Shown here piece by piece: positions 26,655 through 35,631 of a DNA stretch of 64,000 nt. Below the pieces are notes generated by a model that did not search any database, was not told the origin of the DNA, and worked only from the letters and a program-made list of their open reading frames with translations. The stretch comes from Rhodococcus sp. OK302. Lineage in GTDB: Bacteria > Actinomycetota > Actinomycetes > Mycobacteriales > Mycobacteriaceae. The stretch spans positions 62,001 through 126,000 of the forward strand of contig NZ_NPJZ01000002.1 in NCBI RefSeq assembly GCF_002245895.1, written 5' to 3'. Numbering within the stretch: position 1 is the first letter of the stretch; each line of letters starts with the position of its first letter. A program made the translations under genes and the position numbers.

Positions 26655-26843
26655 ATCCACCGCAGGCAGGTCTCAATTTGGGTCGAAACTTCAATTTCAC
26701 TCGGTACTTGATCCAGATTTGAGCAATGCGTTTGGTGGAGTAATCGGAGAGAATGTGCCGATAAGTTCGACAGTGCACGTAGAGACAGTTATCCACTTAA
26801 AGTACTAGTAATTTATCCCAGCTTCTCCTACTAAAGTACTAAG
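26655..26843 (+). promoter_or_regulatory. Upstream region of the secreted-protein module, copy 2
   Basis: Homologous to 23300-23490. Here it is followed by about 95 bases of further leader before the start at 26939. Its conservation between copies suggests it holds the promoter/operator; AGTTATCCAC is present in both. Confidence 0.55.
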
Positions 26844-26938
26844 AAATCAAGGCGCATAGTTCAGAGAAATGTGACACATCCGACAAGCCGCTCTAAAACG
26901 TGATGCCCTCAACATGAATCCCCTTACTGTCCCAAACT

Positions 26939-28117
26939 ATGAATTCACGCACATCATTCAAACGACTGTCCGTCGTGTTGGCTTCCGCGGCGGTGTTGGG
27001 CCTGGGAGTCTCCGCACCGCAGGTGGCGAACGCCCAAACCCAGTGCGCGGGGGTAAACCACTGTTACGGGAACTGGAAGTTCGGCCAGATGAAGAACGGA
27101 GTCCCTCAGTCGATGGCCGGTCTTGCCGCCGACCTCAAGGTGGACTGCCTCAGAGTCGGCGACCCCCAGAACGAGTTCGCGACCCACGAAATCTGGATGG
27201 CCACCAACACCAACTACAACCACGCCCGTATGACCTGGGTCGAGACCGGATACACCGCCGGGAAGATCGATACGATGAACGCGGGCCTGATCTGGGGTGA
27301 CAACCATTTCTGGGCAGATCAGCGCGATCCCGACAACGGCAACAACTACCACGAGTGGTACATCCGGGACTCCAACACCGGCGTATGGGTGGACCACGGC
27401 ATCACCTGGGTTCAGAACACCAACAACTGGACCATCTGGAACAACCACCAGGTCGTCGGCACCTCGATCGACGGCGGCGCGTTTGCCGGCGGCGGCCAGA
27501 TCGGGATGGAATCCTCGACGTCGAATGTCCGCGGTTCGGGCCAGGGCGCAAACTTCCGGTACAACCCCGGAAGCGGCGCATGGGTGGCTCCCTCGTATCT
27601 GACCGCGGCGGACCCTGGCCAGGGTGTCCTTTTCACTTCCAAGAACAGCACCAGTTCGATCAACTCGTGGTCGGCGCAGGGCTGCAATGTCCCTCTGGCC
27701 GCAGGTGCGCCAGCTGCCGCCGGTGTCGATAATGAGCCGGCGCAGTTCCAGGAGGCCGTCCAGGCGAATCGAGCCAAACCACACCTGACCGCCGACAATT
27801 CGGCGGCCGTGGTCGATGACGTCGCGAACGCGTTCGAGATGAAGGAACGGGGTACAGCCCGTGTCACCGAGACCAGCCGTTCCCGTTACGCGGCATCGGA
27901 GAACGCCGTCATCGATGATGACCGCAAGGTGATCGTCGTCCAGATCGACGGCGACGGCATCGTGCCGCGCAGCATGAATGCGGGCGACGGCCGTGAAACG
28001 CCTCGTGGCAACGTGACGGTGACAATCGACCCGGAAACGCGGCAGGTCCTCGACATGGCGGTCACCGGGGAGACGAAGAACCTCTCCGCGATGGGCAGGA
28101 CCGTTGAAGTCGGCTAG
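26939..28117 (+). CDS. Large secreted protein of the duplicated module, copy 2 (intact)
   Basis: A 392-residue protein with a Sec signal peptide (RLSVVLASAAVLGLGVSAPQ, cleavage near ANAQT). The mature part has a Trp/Asn/Asp-rich region (about 90-230) with HFWADQRDPDNGNNYHEWYI and GITWVQNTNNWTIWNNH, rich in aromatic and polar residues as in carbohydrate-binding beta-sheet proteins, and a C-terminal alpha/beta segment with VIVVQIDGDG and ETRQVLDMAV. Three Cys are visible. I do not recognise the family. It is followed by an overlapping lipoprotein gene. Its own ribosome site is weak. Confidence 0.85.
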   Translation: MNSRTSFKRLSVVLASAAVLGLGVSAPQVANAQTQCAGVNHCYGNWKFGQMKNGVPQSMAGLAADLKVDCLRVGDPQNEFATHEIWMATNTNYNHARMTWVETGYTAGKIDTMNAGLIWGDNHFWADQRDPDNGNNYHEWYIRDSNTGVWVDHGITWVQNTNNWTIWNNHQVVGTSIDGGAFAGGGQIGMESSTSNVRGSGQGANFRYNPGSGAWVAPSYLTAADPGQGVLFTSKNSTSSINSWSAQGCNVPLAAGAPAAAGVDNEPAQFQEAVQANRAKPHLTADNSAAVVDDVANAFEMKERGTARVTETSRSRYAASENAVIDDDRKVIVVQIDGDGIVPRSMNAGDGRETPRGNVTVTIDPETRQVLDMAVTGETKNLSAMGRTVEVG

Positions 28118-28697
28118 AACGGCACGCCGCCGGACCGCGCCACGGGCTGGGCTGGCCGTCGTGGCCGCGATCGCCCCGTTGCTGCTTGTCGGTTGTTCGT
28201 CGGACAGCCCGACCGCGGAACCCTCTGCGAGCGCCGCGGAATCGACATCCGTCGAGGCGAACACGGGATCAGGGGGCTGCGATGCTGCGGCGAGATACGG
28301 CAATGAGGAGAGCCTGTTCGGGCGGGAATGGCTTCTCGATCATAAGAGGGACCCGTCCACTTCGGTCGTGACCCTGCGTCGTTGCCACTTCGTGCACAAC
28401 CAGGACATCGATATCGACCGGAGCGCACCTGATTCAAATTTCAAGGCTCTTACCGGGGACCTCGTTCCGCCGCCGGCGCTCGTCACCGATGGCGGCGAGG
28501 TGCAGAGAATCCTTCTCTCGCTCCCAGATTCGACGGATCCTTCACGGCACTGCCCTGGGGGCGGTGAAGTGGATAGTTTCGACGAGTACACCGTGATCGA
28601 CCAGTACGGGGTGTCGGTGGCGAAGTTTCAGATGAGCGAGTACGGAAGTTGCGGCGTACGCAATGTGATTTCCCGGGCGTTGATTCCCCGGGCGTGA
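28104..28697 (+). CDS. Lipoprotein of the duplicated module, copy 2
   Basis: A 197-residue paralogue of the protein at 25899-26489. Signal and lipobox are AGLAVVAAIAPLLLVGC; the mature domain has FGREWLLDHKRDP, LRRCHFVHN and ILLSLPDSTD, ending near SRALIPRA. The TTG start overlaps the stop of the large secreted protein by 14 bases, so the pair is translationally coupled. Predicted surface partner of the secreted protein. Confidence 0.8.
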   Translation: MKSARTARRRTAPRAGLAVVAAIAPLLLVGCSSDSPTAEPSASAAESTSVEANTGSGGCDAAARYGNEESLFGREWLLDHKRDPSTSVVTLRRCHFVHNQDIDIDRSAPDSNFKALTGDLVPPPALVTDGGEVQRILLSLPDSTDPSRHCPGGGEVDSFDEYTVIDQYGVSVAKFQMSEYGSCGVRNVISRALIPRA

Positions 28698-28717
28698 CGT
28701 CGTAGAACTCTCGCCCA

Positions 28718-28763
28718 GGCCGCTGGCCTGCCGTCGGACAACTCCGGCGGCAGGCCAGCGGCC
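28718..28763 (+). terminator. Terminator of module copy 2
   Basis: GGCCGCTGGCCTGCCG (28718-28733) pairs perfectly with CGGCAGGCCAGCGGCC (28748-28763), 14-base loop, 21 bases after the lipoprotein stop. Confidence 0.75.
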
Positions 28764-29413
28764 TGTCGAGACGAAGGAGGACTCGGTGCCGGTTGTCACG
28801 AATCGGCTGGCATCGTTGTCGATCGCTCCGGCTACTGGTCGCTCGATCCACTGAGCTAGTGGTTCGATATCGCCGAGATCTACGACCCGTCCGGTGGGAA
28901 GGTCTTCCACCGCCGCAAGCCTCTAGCACTAAAGGTGGATCTCTGGGAAAACAGCTCCGGCAGGCTCCACAACCGGAATACGCTCGAGGGGATTCGGCGT
29001 CAAACTCACCCCGGTACCGTCTATATCCAGCGTTCCGGGGAATGCATGGCCGGATAGCGAGATTCACCCTTGTCTCGCCGTGACCCGACCAGCGCCGCGC
29101 GCAACGTGCCAAAAAATTCGTGAAAGACATGCCAGATAGGTCCGAGAGACCCAACTGCCGGATCACCTACCGGCCGGCATCGGGCAGCGTCACTAATTCT
29201 TCGTCGACACGGCACTGTCAAGTTGTTGAAATCCGCTGCTCTGGAATGATCCGATGATGTCGTCGACGTACAAAGGGTTCCGGTTTCCGCGGGAGATCAT
29301 CGCGCACTGCGTGTGGCTGTACCACCGATTCACCCTCTCGTTCCGAGAAGGAACCACCCAACCACATTGACTGAGCTGTCCACAGTGTCGGTAATCCGGC
29401 GCTGCGCGTCGAG
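28764..29413. other. Intergenic region, no intact gene
   Basis: A minus-strand stretch near 28790-28910 (RVVDLGDIEPLAQWIERPVA) may be a protein remnant. Nothing with a start, ribosome site and family motif was found. Confidence 0.4.
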
Positions 29414-29706
29414 TCACGCACCGACATGCGCAGCACCAGGATCATCCAGTTCGCCGCGCAGACCTTCGAGAAGCAGTCGCAACAACTCGGTAAGTTGCCT
29501 TGCTGCGACTCCGACAGCACTGACACCAACCGTTCCTCGCGTCCGAGGACCTGGTCGACCAACCGCTCGACCAGTTCATGCCCGGCGCCCGTAAGGGTCA
29601 CGAGAACAACTCTCGACCCCTCCTGTGCGGGTGATCGCTCCACCAGGCCCGACGCTTCAGCACGGGCAAGCCTTTGTGAAATTGCGCCGGCTGTCACGCC
29701 GGTTCA
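29414..29706 (-). pseudogene. MarR-family regulator, truncated and frameshifted
   Basis: The surviving part starts in the recognition helix (TAGAISQRLARAEASGLVER) and wing (EGSRVVLVTLTGAGHELVER). After LSESQQ the frame shifts, and the dimerisation helix continues as QLTELLRLLLEGLRGELDDP with a stop at 29414. The N-terminal half is missing. Dead regulator gene. Confidence 0.75.
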
Positions 29707-29718
29707 GGTGTCAAGTGG

Positions 29719-30165
29719 CTAGAACTTGGCGGAGTCGCGGCGTCGGAGGAACATGTCCAAAGCGGCTCCGACATTCTCGCGCACGAAGCCCTCTTGCTCT
29801 GCCGCGATCACGGAGCGCATCGTGTCGAGTTCAACTTCGGCGCCAGGCAGGTTGAATACCGCGCAACCAGCAGCGTTGCGGACATCCCAATCGTCGTCCG
29901 TCCGGGCCAGGTGTATCAGCGCTCCGCGGCATCTCTCGGCAAGGAATTCGTCATCGATCCGAAGAATGCCGAAGACCCTCGTCGCTTCGATCCTCACCAA
30001 GTCGTCTTCTGACACCTCGGCCGCAACCGCGAGCAGAAACGGGGCCAGCAGCGATCCGTCGACGTCTTCAGGAACCAATGATCGTAGTGCGGAGAAACGT
30101 CGATCCGCACTCCACTGAGTGAAGTTGGCGATCACTTCATGTGCAGCGGCTGATTCGGAACTCAT
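29719..30165 (-). CDS. HEAT-repeat-like protein
   Basis: About 149 residues with helical repeats: SADRRFSALRSLVPEDVDGS, DDLVRIEATRVFGILRIDDE and DDWDVRNAAGCAVFNLPGAE, the Asp/Arg pattern of HEAT/PBS-lyase repeats. The start is uncertain (ATG 30165, or 30192/30225 upstream). It overlaps nothing and ends close to the MarR remnant. Probably a protein-interaction module, perhaps an immunity or accessory protein; partner unknown. Confidence 0.7.
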   Translation of the reverse strand: MSSESAAAHEVIANFTQWSADRRFSALRSLVPEDVDGSLLAPFLLAVAAEVSEDDLVRIEATRVFGILRIDDEFLAERCRGALIHLARTDDDWDVRNAAGCAVFNLPGAEVELDTMRSVIAAEQEGFVRENVGAALDMFLRRRDSAKF

Positions 30166-30338
30166 GAGACTTGACGCTACGGGGCTTCGCATCAGGGAGT
30201 TCGAGCAGTTCGAGCTCACCTCCAAGTGCTGGCCGGGTCCGAATATTCCTTGTCCCTACAAACGCGACCGGTCCGTCTGGTTTGATAGTGCAGCACTCGC
30301 CAAGTGGCATGCGAACAACAAACTCGAAGGAACACAAC

Positions 30339-30842
30339 GTGGCACAGTCGCCGCAAAATCCGAACCAGGCTTACGGACAGCAACCGCAGGGCCAACCACC
30401 GCAGTACGGGCAGCCGTACCAGCCGCCGCAGAAAAAGAAGAAGTGGCCGTGGATCCTGCTGGCCATCTTCGTGGTGTTCATTGCGCTCTTCGCCGGTTGC
30501 ACCGCCCTGGTTGGAGGTGCGATCAGCAGTGTCGACGAAGAATCGAAGAAGGAAGTTGTCGTCACCTACGAGGTGACCGGCGGCGCCCAGGGTGCGATTA
30601 TCACGTATACGGGGAAGGATTCGAACATGTCCCAGGACACTGCAGCGACGCTCCCGTGGACGAAAGATGTGACCGTAACTGGACTCCTCAAGATTGCGAC
30701 CGTTACGGCAAGCAATGGATTTGACGACAGTGGGACGATCACGTGCAAGATCATCGCCAACGGCAAGGTTCTGACCGAAAACACTGCTAATGGTGTTGGT
30801 GCGTCGGCAATGTGCACTCAGGCGGACTTTGATTTGAACTAG
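30339..30842 (+). CDS. MmpS-like membrane protein
   Basis: A 167-residue protein. A Pro/Gln/Tyr-rich cytoplasmic head is followed by one helix (KKWPWILLAIFVVFIALFAG) and an extracytoplasmic beta-sandwich with VVTYEVTGGAQGAIITYTGK, LPWTKDVTV, ITCKIIANGKVLTEN and CTQADF. The order matches mycobacterial MmpS proteins, which assist MmpL lipid exporters, but no mmpL gene adjoins it. The GTG start has AAGGA eight bases upstream. A terminator follows. Confidence 0.8.
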   Translation: MAQSPQNPNQAYGQQPQGQPPQYGQPYQPPQKKKKWPWILLAIFVVFIALFAGCTALVGGAISSVDEESKKEVVVTYEVTGGAQGAIITYTGKDSNMSQDTAATLPWTKDVTVTGLLKIATVTASNGFDDSGTITCKIIANGKVLTENTANGVGASAMCTQADFDLN

Positions 30843-30857
30843 TCCGCAGCGACGAAT

Positions 30858-30883
30858 AGCCCCTACCTGTTCGGGTGGGGGCT
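30858..30883 (+). terminator. Terminator of the MmpS-like gene
   Basis: AGCCCCTACC pairs with GGTGGGGGCT (one G-T), six-base loop, followed by TTTG; 16 bases after the stop. Confidence 0.75.
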
Positions 30884-30942
30884 TTGCGCTGCCTGGAATC
30901 CTTTTGACGAAAAGGGAGCCCTTCACAGCTTCGCGATCCGGC

Positions 30943-31584
30943 TTAGTGCGGATTGGGCGTGCGCCACAACTCCGGGGTGTCACCGTCGTTAGCGTTTGCG
31001 ATCGAGCGGATTCCGTCCGCATCCCGATGGAGGATGTCGGCGAACTGTGTTCGACTGGATTCTTCCAACCCGCTAGGAAGGTTTGAGCCTTCCTCGACGG
31101 ACGTCGCGGCGGTGGTGAGGAATCGGGAGATGCGGAGCAGTAGTGGTCGCGGAACCGGGACGAGAAACCTTGTAGCCTCGGCGGTGATCATTCCGAGGGT
31201 GGAGAGGAGGCTCAGTCCGGCCACCGACGATTTATCGTCGAGATCGCTGTGCGCTACCTTCAGTGCCTCGGCCAAAGCGGCTGTCGTCAATCCCACAGCG
31301 GCAACCGACATCGAAATCAATCTTTCGAATTCGACAAGATTCGCACCTGGCGCTTCATCGGAAATAGACAACGCGAGTGACTGAGCAAACTTGACAAGGT
31401 GCTCGTCTGTGAAGTTCCGCTGTGCGGTTTGGCGACCAACGCGCATAAGCGTCGAGTATTCGTCGACCTTCTCATTAAGGAGAGACTGGGCTTCGGTGTC
31501 AGCAATTGTCAGTCCTAGGTCCTGCAACGCGGCACGGAGTTCCGCTGATCGGGTACTGAGCCATGTAGTTCGCGGACTCATCAT
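30943..31584 (-). CDS. Hypothetical helical protein, 213 aa
   Basis: Soluble mostly helical protein (TRSAELRAALQDLGLTIADT, later LISMSVAAVGLTTAALAEAL). There is no signal peptide. A Pro-rich bend (VPVPRP) precedes the C-terminal helices. Family not recognised. It stands alone between the MmpS-like and lipoprotein genes, in the accessory stretch. Confidence 0.6.
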   Translation of the reverse strand: MMSPRTTWLSTRSAELRAALQDLGLTIADTEAQSLLNEKVDEYSTLMRVGRQTAQRNFTDEHLVKFAQSLALSISDEAPGANLVEFERLISMSVAAVGLTTAALAEALKVAHSDLDDKSSVAGLSLLSTLGMITAEATRFLVPVPRPLLLRISRFLTTAATSVEEGSNLPSGLEESSRTQFADILHRDADGIRSIANANDGDTPELWRTPNPH

Positions 31585-31655
31585 TATTCCTTATGCTTGG
31601 GGATTCTTTGCCTAGAGCATAGGCCGCGACACAAACCGTCTGGTATCTATTACTG

Positions 31656-32120
31656 ATGAAGCGAACCTTCGCGGCCCTGCTCATCCCTGCCGCACTGCTC
31701 TTGATGTCGTGCGCGGACACCAGTCAGGGCGATGTCAGCGCAACGGCGTCGGATGCTGTCGTCGCTACGACGACTATCAGGACGCATCCTCAAACACCCG
31801 TCGTGGCGACGCAGGTACCGGCACCCCTCACGGCGAAGAAGCCGGGTGGCTCAATGCCCGCCCACTTCTGCGGCTTCACTCACTATTCGGGTGCGACTTA
31901 TTATGCTCAATATTTGTACGGCCAGTCAGGCAGCGCAAGCGATCTCGGCATTTGCACGGCCGGGACGCCGTTGACCCAGGAGCAATTCATCGACCTCGAG
32001 CTGACCCGCGAATGCGTCCTTTCGGACGACCGTTCCATCAAGCAGAAACGTGGAATCGTGTCTTACTACTCCGATGGAAGTGCTGCTGGGACTGCAGCGG
32101 TACAGGCTTTCTGTAGCTAG
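31656..32120 (+). CDS. Small lipoprotein, 154 aa
   Basis: Signal peptide RTFAALLIPAALLLMSC with lipobox Cys at about residue 19, then a Thr/Ala/Pro-rich linker and a C-terminal domain with FCGFTHYSGATYYAQYLYGQ and RECVLSDDRSIKQKRGIVSY. Three Cys after the lipid anchor may pair. Family unknown. Start at 31656. Confidence 0.75.
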   Translation: MKRTFAALLIPAALLLMSCADTSQGDVSATASDAVVATTTIRTHPQTPVVATQVPAPLTAKKPGGSMPAHFCGFTHYSGATYYAQYLYGQSGSASDLGICTAGTPLTQEQFIDLELTRECVLSDDRSIKQKRGIVSYYSDGSAAGTAAVQAFCS

Positions 32121-32126
32121 CAAAAC

Positions 32127-32255
32127 GGCAGCATAGTCGCCGGCGCCGGCATCGTCATCGGCCTGGAACTATTGGTTCTGTTCGCGGCATTCATCGGGTC
32201 GCTGCACAGCGGTCGCAGTTTTAGCTGGCAGGGACGAAACAACAAAGGACGATGA
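32127..32255 (+). pseudogene. Transmembrane peptide without a start codon
   Basis: A frame encoding IVAGAGIVIGLELLVLFAAF followed by a Ser/Arg/Lys tail and stop looks like a small one-helix membrane protein, but no ATG, GTG or TTG precedes it in frame. It is likely the 3' end of a lost gene, perhaps from the same element as the next two genes. Confidence 0.4.
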
Positions 32256-32266
32256 GTAAGTGAGAG

Positions 32267-32299
32267 GGGAACCTGCCCGAAGTCACCGGGCAGGTTCCC
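32267..32299. terminator. Terminator-like hairpin
   Basis: GGGAACCTGCCCG (32267-32279) pairs perfectly with CGGGCAGGTTCCC (32287-32299), seven-base loop. Confidence 0.65.
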
Positions 32300-32338
32300 G
32301 CCACATCATCTCACCGATCGACTCAGGAAAGGAACACG

Positions 32339-32512
32339 ATGAACAGATATATCGCCGACCGTGGCGTACAGGCCACCGCGACATCGGGTGTCATCCTCGG
32401 ACTGCTCACGGTCACGAACTGCAGCAAGCCGATGCTTGCCCTGTGGGTCGTCTGGGCGGGCATCGGAGCATGGGCCGTCAGCAATGCGGGGCGTCGTCAT
32501 GGCGCAGCGTAA
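32339..32512 (+). CDS. Small single-helix membrane protein, 57 aa
   Basis: Starts MNRYIADRGVQATATSGVIL; a hydrophobic segment LALWVVWAGIGAWAV is near the end. AAAGGAAC lies just upstream of the ATG. It overlaps the next gene by 14 bases. Small membrane peptides followed by an excisionase are common in actinobacterial integrative elements (Spd-like proteins), so it may belong to such a relic. Confidence 0.6.
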   Translation: MNRYIADRGVQATATSGVILGLLTVTNCSKPMLALWVVWAGIGAWAVSNAGRRHGAA

Positions 32513-32735
32513 GACTATCCACTACCTGTCCAAGCGGCAGTTTGCCGAACGTATCGGTGCGGCCGATCCGACGTTGAGCGGATACAAACTGCCAGCGCCC
32601 GACGTGACAGTGGGCCCGGTCGATGACGATGGGTCACTACGCCGGGGGACGATCGCCGGATGGACCGAGAAGACGATCGACGAATGGAAGGCGAACCGTC
32701 CAGGCCGTGGCGTTCGGACGGATCTCGCGAAGTAA
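32499..32735 (+). CDS. AlpA/excisionase-like DNA-binding protein
   Basis: A 78-residue basic protein: YLSKRQFAERIGAADPTLSG forms a winged-helix recognition unit, followed by GTIAGWTEKTIDEWKANRPG, the usual second half of AlpA/Xis (MerR-like) proteins. It overlaps the small membrane protein gene and is followed by repeated hairpin elements. It would act on att sites or a promoter of an integrative element; no integrase gene remains nearby. Confidence 0.65.
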   Translation: MAQRKTIHYLSKRQFAERIGAADPTLSGYKLPAPDVTVGPVDDDGSLRRGTIAGWTEKTIDEWKANRPGRGVRTDLAK

Positions 32736-32743
32736 CATCACGG

Positions 32744-32948
32744 GTGCGCGTCCACCTGCCGGCTCGGGCGCGCACGGCCCACTGAAAACTGGCAGTCAAA
32801 TCCAGAATTCAGTGGGCCACCAGAACTGCGCATCGAGTCACGCATCGGCCCCGATGCGCACGGCCCACCCGAGTCGCTGTCACACGCAATCTGGGTGGGT
32901 CAACAACGAAACCCCCAGCTTTTCACTCGAAAAGCTGGGGGTTTCGTT
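32744..32948. ncRNA. Structured element, family 2, tandem units D1 and D2 with terminator
   Basis: D1: GTGCGCG/CGCGCAC (32744-32750, 32769-32775), then an 11-bp stem 32776-32786 with 32808-32818. D2: TGCGCATCG/CGATGCGCA (32827-32835, 32852-32860), then GCCCACCC/GGGTGGGT (32863-32870, 32893-32900). Both share GCGCACGGCCCAC at the junction of the two stems. A perfect 20-bp hairpin at 32905-32924/32929-32948 (loop ACTC) ends the region. No coding frame explains the stems. Strand is assumed plus from the downstream hairpin. Confidence 0.5.
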
Positions 32949-33036
32949 GTGCAACGGGTTTACGTCCGCGCGAGCGTGGGCATCTAGTGCTTGCTGCGGC
33001 GAATCTGTGGGCAGAGTCTGCCGCGCCTGGCCCGCC

Positions 33037-33067
33037 TTCCGGCTGTCACTCGCCGGGAGGTGGGCCC
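33037..33067. repeat. Short element P, copy 1
   Basis: CCGGCTGTCACTCGCCGG followed by GAGGTGGGCC resembles 35834-35862. The first part can form a CCGGC/GCCGG hairpin. Confidence 0.5.
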
Positions 33068-33429
33068 CCTCCAATTACACAAGGCGAAGGTGAGTTCTTG
33101 CGCTGGCCATTTGCTTCACCAACAGTTCTCGATGCTCGGTGAATCCCTGGACTGCGTCGTCATCGCCCGCCAGCCGGGCTCGTGTTAGCAGGTATTGACA
33201 ATTGTCCAGTTGATTTTTGAGAGTCGTGATCGCAATCACCTCCGATCGCCATGTGTAGGCACTCCTCGACTGTGCCACCGAAGCGAGTTGCACACATGCG
33301 TCAAAGTACCTGGATGGGTACCTATCTCCCGGGACTTACACGCCGCGAAGAGCCGACCCCTTTTGCCGGATAAGAGACTTTGACCATTTGCCTGAATGTA
33401 TCTGCGCAAAACGCTGCACCGAACACGGG

Positions 33430-33566
33430 CGCAGTCTTACTGTGGATGTGCGGGGTTAGTCATGAGGGGGCAGCTCGGCACGGATAGCGGGTCGTCCGTG
33501 TTGTGTGCTCAATGCGGACGACGTAAAACGCCCCCGATTCTCCGAAATTTTCCGGAGAATCGGGGG
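33430..33566 (+). ncRNA. Structured element, family 1, copy A
   Basis: A conserved box CTCGGCACGGATAG is followed by a 13-bp stem (33491-33503 with 33510-33522, loop TGTGCT, two G-T pairs) and a 14-bp terminator hairpin at 33531-33544/33553-33566. About 80 percent identical to copy B (35632-35765). The stem differs between copies at one base pair by G-C versus A-T, a compensatory change. The transcription start is unknown. Confidence 0.5.
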
Positions 33567-34449
33567 TTTCGTACGAATTCGGGGGTTTCGTACGAAACTG
33601 GCAGGATCGCCCGGGGTGAATGCCTACCCGAAGGCAGTTCCTGCCGGCTGTGTGCTCAACCGCCAAGAACCTGAGTCGTATTTTCGAGTTCCGTGCGCAT
33701 TCCCGGATCTGCCTCTTGCGACCTGAAAACCCTTTACCCGCGATAGGGAAACAGCAAACATTTCGCAGATGTCACATTCTTCCGACACGTTCCGATTTGC
33801 CGTGAATCTGCGGGGCCGGTTACGGTGGCGCCTCGGCGCGGATAGAACGTTCCCGCATTGGGTGCTCAATGCGGAGGCGTTCATGCATCCTCAACGCGGC
33901 ATTCCCCGAGTCGGGGGTCGTACCTCAGACCTGCTTCTCCACACGCTCATCGAGCGCATCATCCAACTCGGCAAGCCACCGCACCCCACACCACCTGCAC
34001 AAGCGTCGAGGTATTGAGTCCACAGACCGAACCCAGTCTTGTTTGTCCCCCATCTGTCTCGAATATCCGAACCTCGGGTAAATCTTTCACAGTATTTTTC
34101 GAACGAATCTACATGTAACTTCAGGGTGCGCATACCGACGGAAGTGACGAGAATACACGTTTTGGCTGAAAGTCCAGTTCACCTTTCACGGTGCGTTGCG
34201 TTTGACTTGTTTCCGCTGGACAATGGGGTAATTTACCGTCGATGGCATTCGGCTCGATCGATTGTCCACATTTCAATTCTATATCCACGCATTAGTACTT
34301 TCGGTGGATAAACAATTTTCCGGATGTGCCGGTAACGCATCACGCAGGTGGCCGGCATGAATATTATTTTCGTCGAAAATGTCCGAATTGTCGTGCTACG
34401 TTTCCATTCGATTCCGTTTCCCGAGAAGTTGTGTGAAAGGAAATTCTTC
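33567..34449. other. Gene-free stretch with one RNA-like element
   Basis: Apart from element C at 33820-33922 no gene is supported. A GGGGGTTTCGTACGAA sequence is directly repeated just after terminator A. The AT-richer part, 34020-34449, is the leader region of the secreted protein gene. Confidence 0.4.
33820..33922 (+). ncRNA. Structured element, family 1, copy C
   Basis: Divergent third copy: box CTCGGCGCGGATAG, then CCGCATTG/CAATGCGG (33853-33860, 33867-33874) with loop GGTGCT, extended outward by six more pairs across one C-A mismatch, then a short CCCCGA/TCGGGG hairpin near 33910. Box and GTGCT loop are shared with copies A and B, although the stem bases differ. Confidence 0.4.
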
Positions 34450-35247
34450 ATGTCTCTCCATTCCAAGCGTCGCGCCGGTTTCGTATGTGCACTCGTCAGC
34501 GCAGCAGCGCTCACCGCTCCGGCACTCGCCGGCGCCACCGGTTCACTGGGCTCTCTGGACACCGGATCCCTCGGCTCATCAGGCGGATCACTCGGCTCTT
34601 CCGACGGCTTCACCTGCTCGACACTGTCCACCGACCAGGACCCCGCCGGCTGGGGCATCCCCTTCCCCGACGAAAAGCAACAGAAAGCGTTCTACTCGTC
34701 AGAGAACGTCCTCGACACCGACGGCTCACTGAACCTCAAGATCGTCGAACCTTCACCCAACAACCGTTCCGTGTCCTACCACTCGGCCCGATCGATCCCG
34801 CTCGCCGAGGCCGCCGCGAAGGAAATCGGATTCGACGAGAAGGCCCCGACCTCACAGGCAGCCTTCCAGCTGCGCCTGACCGGAACCACCAACCCGAACG
34901 ACAACGGATACACCACCATCTACTGGAAACCGAACCCGAACAACGCCGCCAGCCCCGTCAACGGTGCAACACGCGCCAATCTCCAGAACGGTCTGTGGAC
35001 CAGCACCCGCACCATCGGCGGTGCAGCTGCGGACGTCCCGACCAGCCTGGCGACGATCGTCGCCGCCAACCCCGCCGCCACCGTCGAGCACTACGGCATG
35101 AGCATCGGCCGCGCCGCTTCCGGCGACACCAACGTCGATGCCGTGAAGTTCAACGGTTGCACCACCAACTTCGCTGTGGTGGAGTCCACCGGTTCGCTCG
35201 GTAGCTTGGGCGACCTGGGCAGCATCTTCGGTAGCTTCGGCAGCTGA
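34450..35247 (+). CDS. Secreted protein with GSLGS tracts at both ends
   Basis: A 265-residue protein. The signal peptide (RRAGFVCALVSAAALTAPAL) is cut near ALAGA. The mature protein starts with GSLGSLDTGSLGSSGGSLGS and ends GSLGSLGDLGSIFGSFGS. Between them lies a globular domain with two Cys, AFQLRLTGTTNPNDNGYTTI and ATVEHYGMSIGRAASGDTNV. AAAGGAA precedes the ATG. It resembles secreted proteins of mycolic-acid bacteria in style, but I know no named family. It is flanked by structured intergenic elements. Confidence 0.82.
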   Translation: MSLHSKRRAGFVCALVSAAALTAPALAGATGSLGSLDTGSLGSSGGSLGSSDGFTCSTLSTDQDPAGWGIPFPDEKQQKAFYSSENVLDTDGSLNLKIVEPSPNNRSVSYHSARSIPLAEAAAKEIGFDEKAPTSQAAFQLRLTGTTNPNDNGYTTIYWKPNPNNAASPVNGATRANLQNGLWTSTRTIGGAAADVPTSLATIVAANPAATVEHYGMSIGRAASGDTNVDAVKFNGCTTNFAVVESTGSLGSLGDLGSIFGSFGS

Positions 35248-35282
35248 AAACCGGTTGGCATCAGCGCCAACAGGTGCCGAGC

Positions 35283-35318
35283 GGGGTGGACCGGAACGCG
35301 CCGGGTTCCGGCCACCCC
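35283..35318 (+). terminator. Terminator of the GSLGS protein gene
   Basis: GGGGTGG-CCGGAAC pairs with GTTCCGG-CACCCC, one A-C bulge, 35 bases after the stop. Confidence 0.7.
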
Positions 35319-35631
35319 ATCGGCCCCGAGAACGTGCACACCGGATCCACTACCGCCGCCGACCGTATTCCGGTGACTCGACAAGCGTTGACGCAGTTGC
35401 CGTTCCGGACATCCGACGCGGCCGGAAACAAAGGTGTTGATCCGCGCTGATGGCGCCGACGGCACCCACGCCTTCCTCGAGTACCTGCCACGCGAGGCTC
35501 GATGAGTGCGACAAGAAGAGTCCGCTCAACGACGAAAGTCCCCACTCCCGGGGAGCAGTTCACAATCTCCGGAAGACCGGGGACTTCGGTCACCAGCCGA
35601 ATGATTCCGAGCGGAACTCTGGACCGAGCTC

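Noticed and set aside
26954..28303. 449-codon minus-strand open frame
   Set aside because: Complement shadow of the secreted protein gene; an equivalent frame is interrupted in the other copy.
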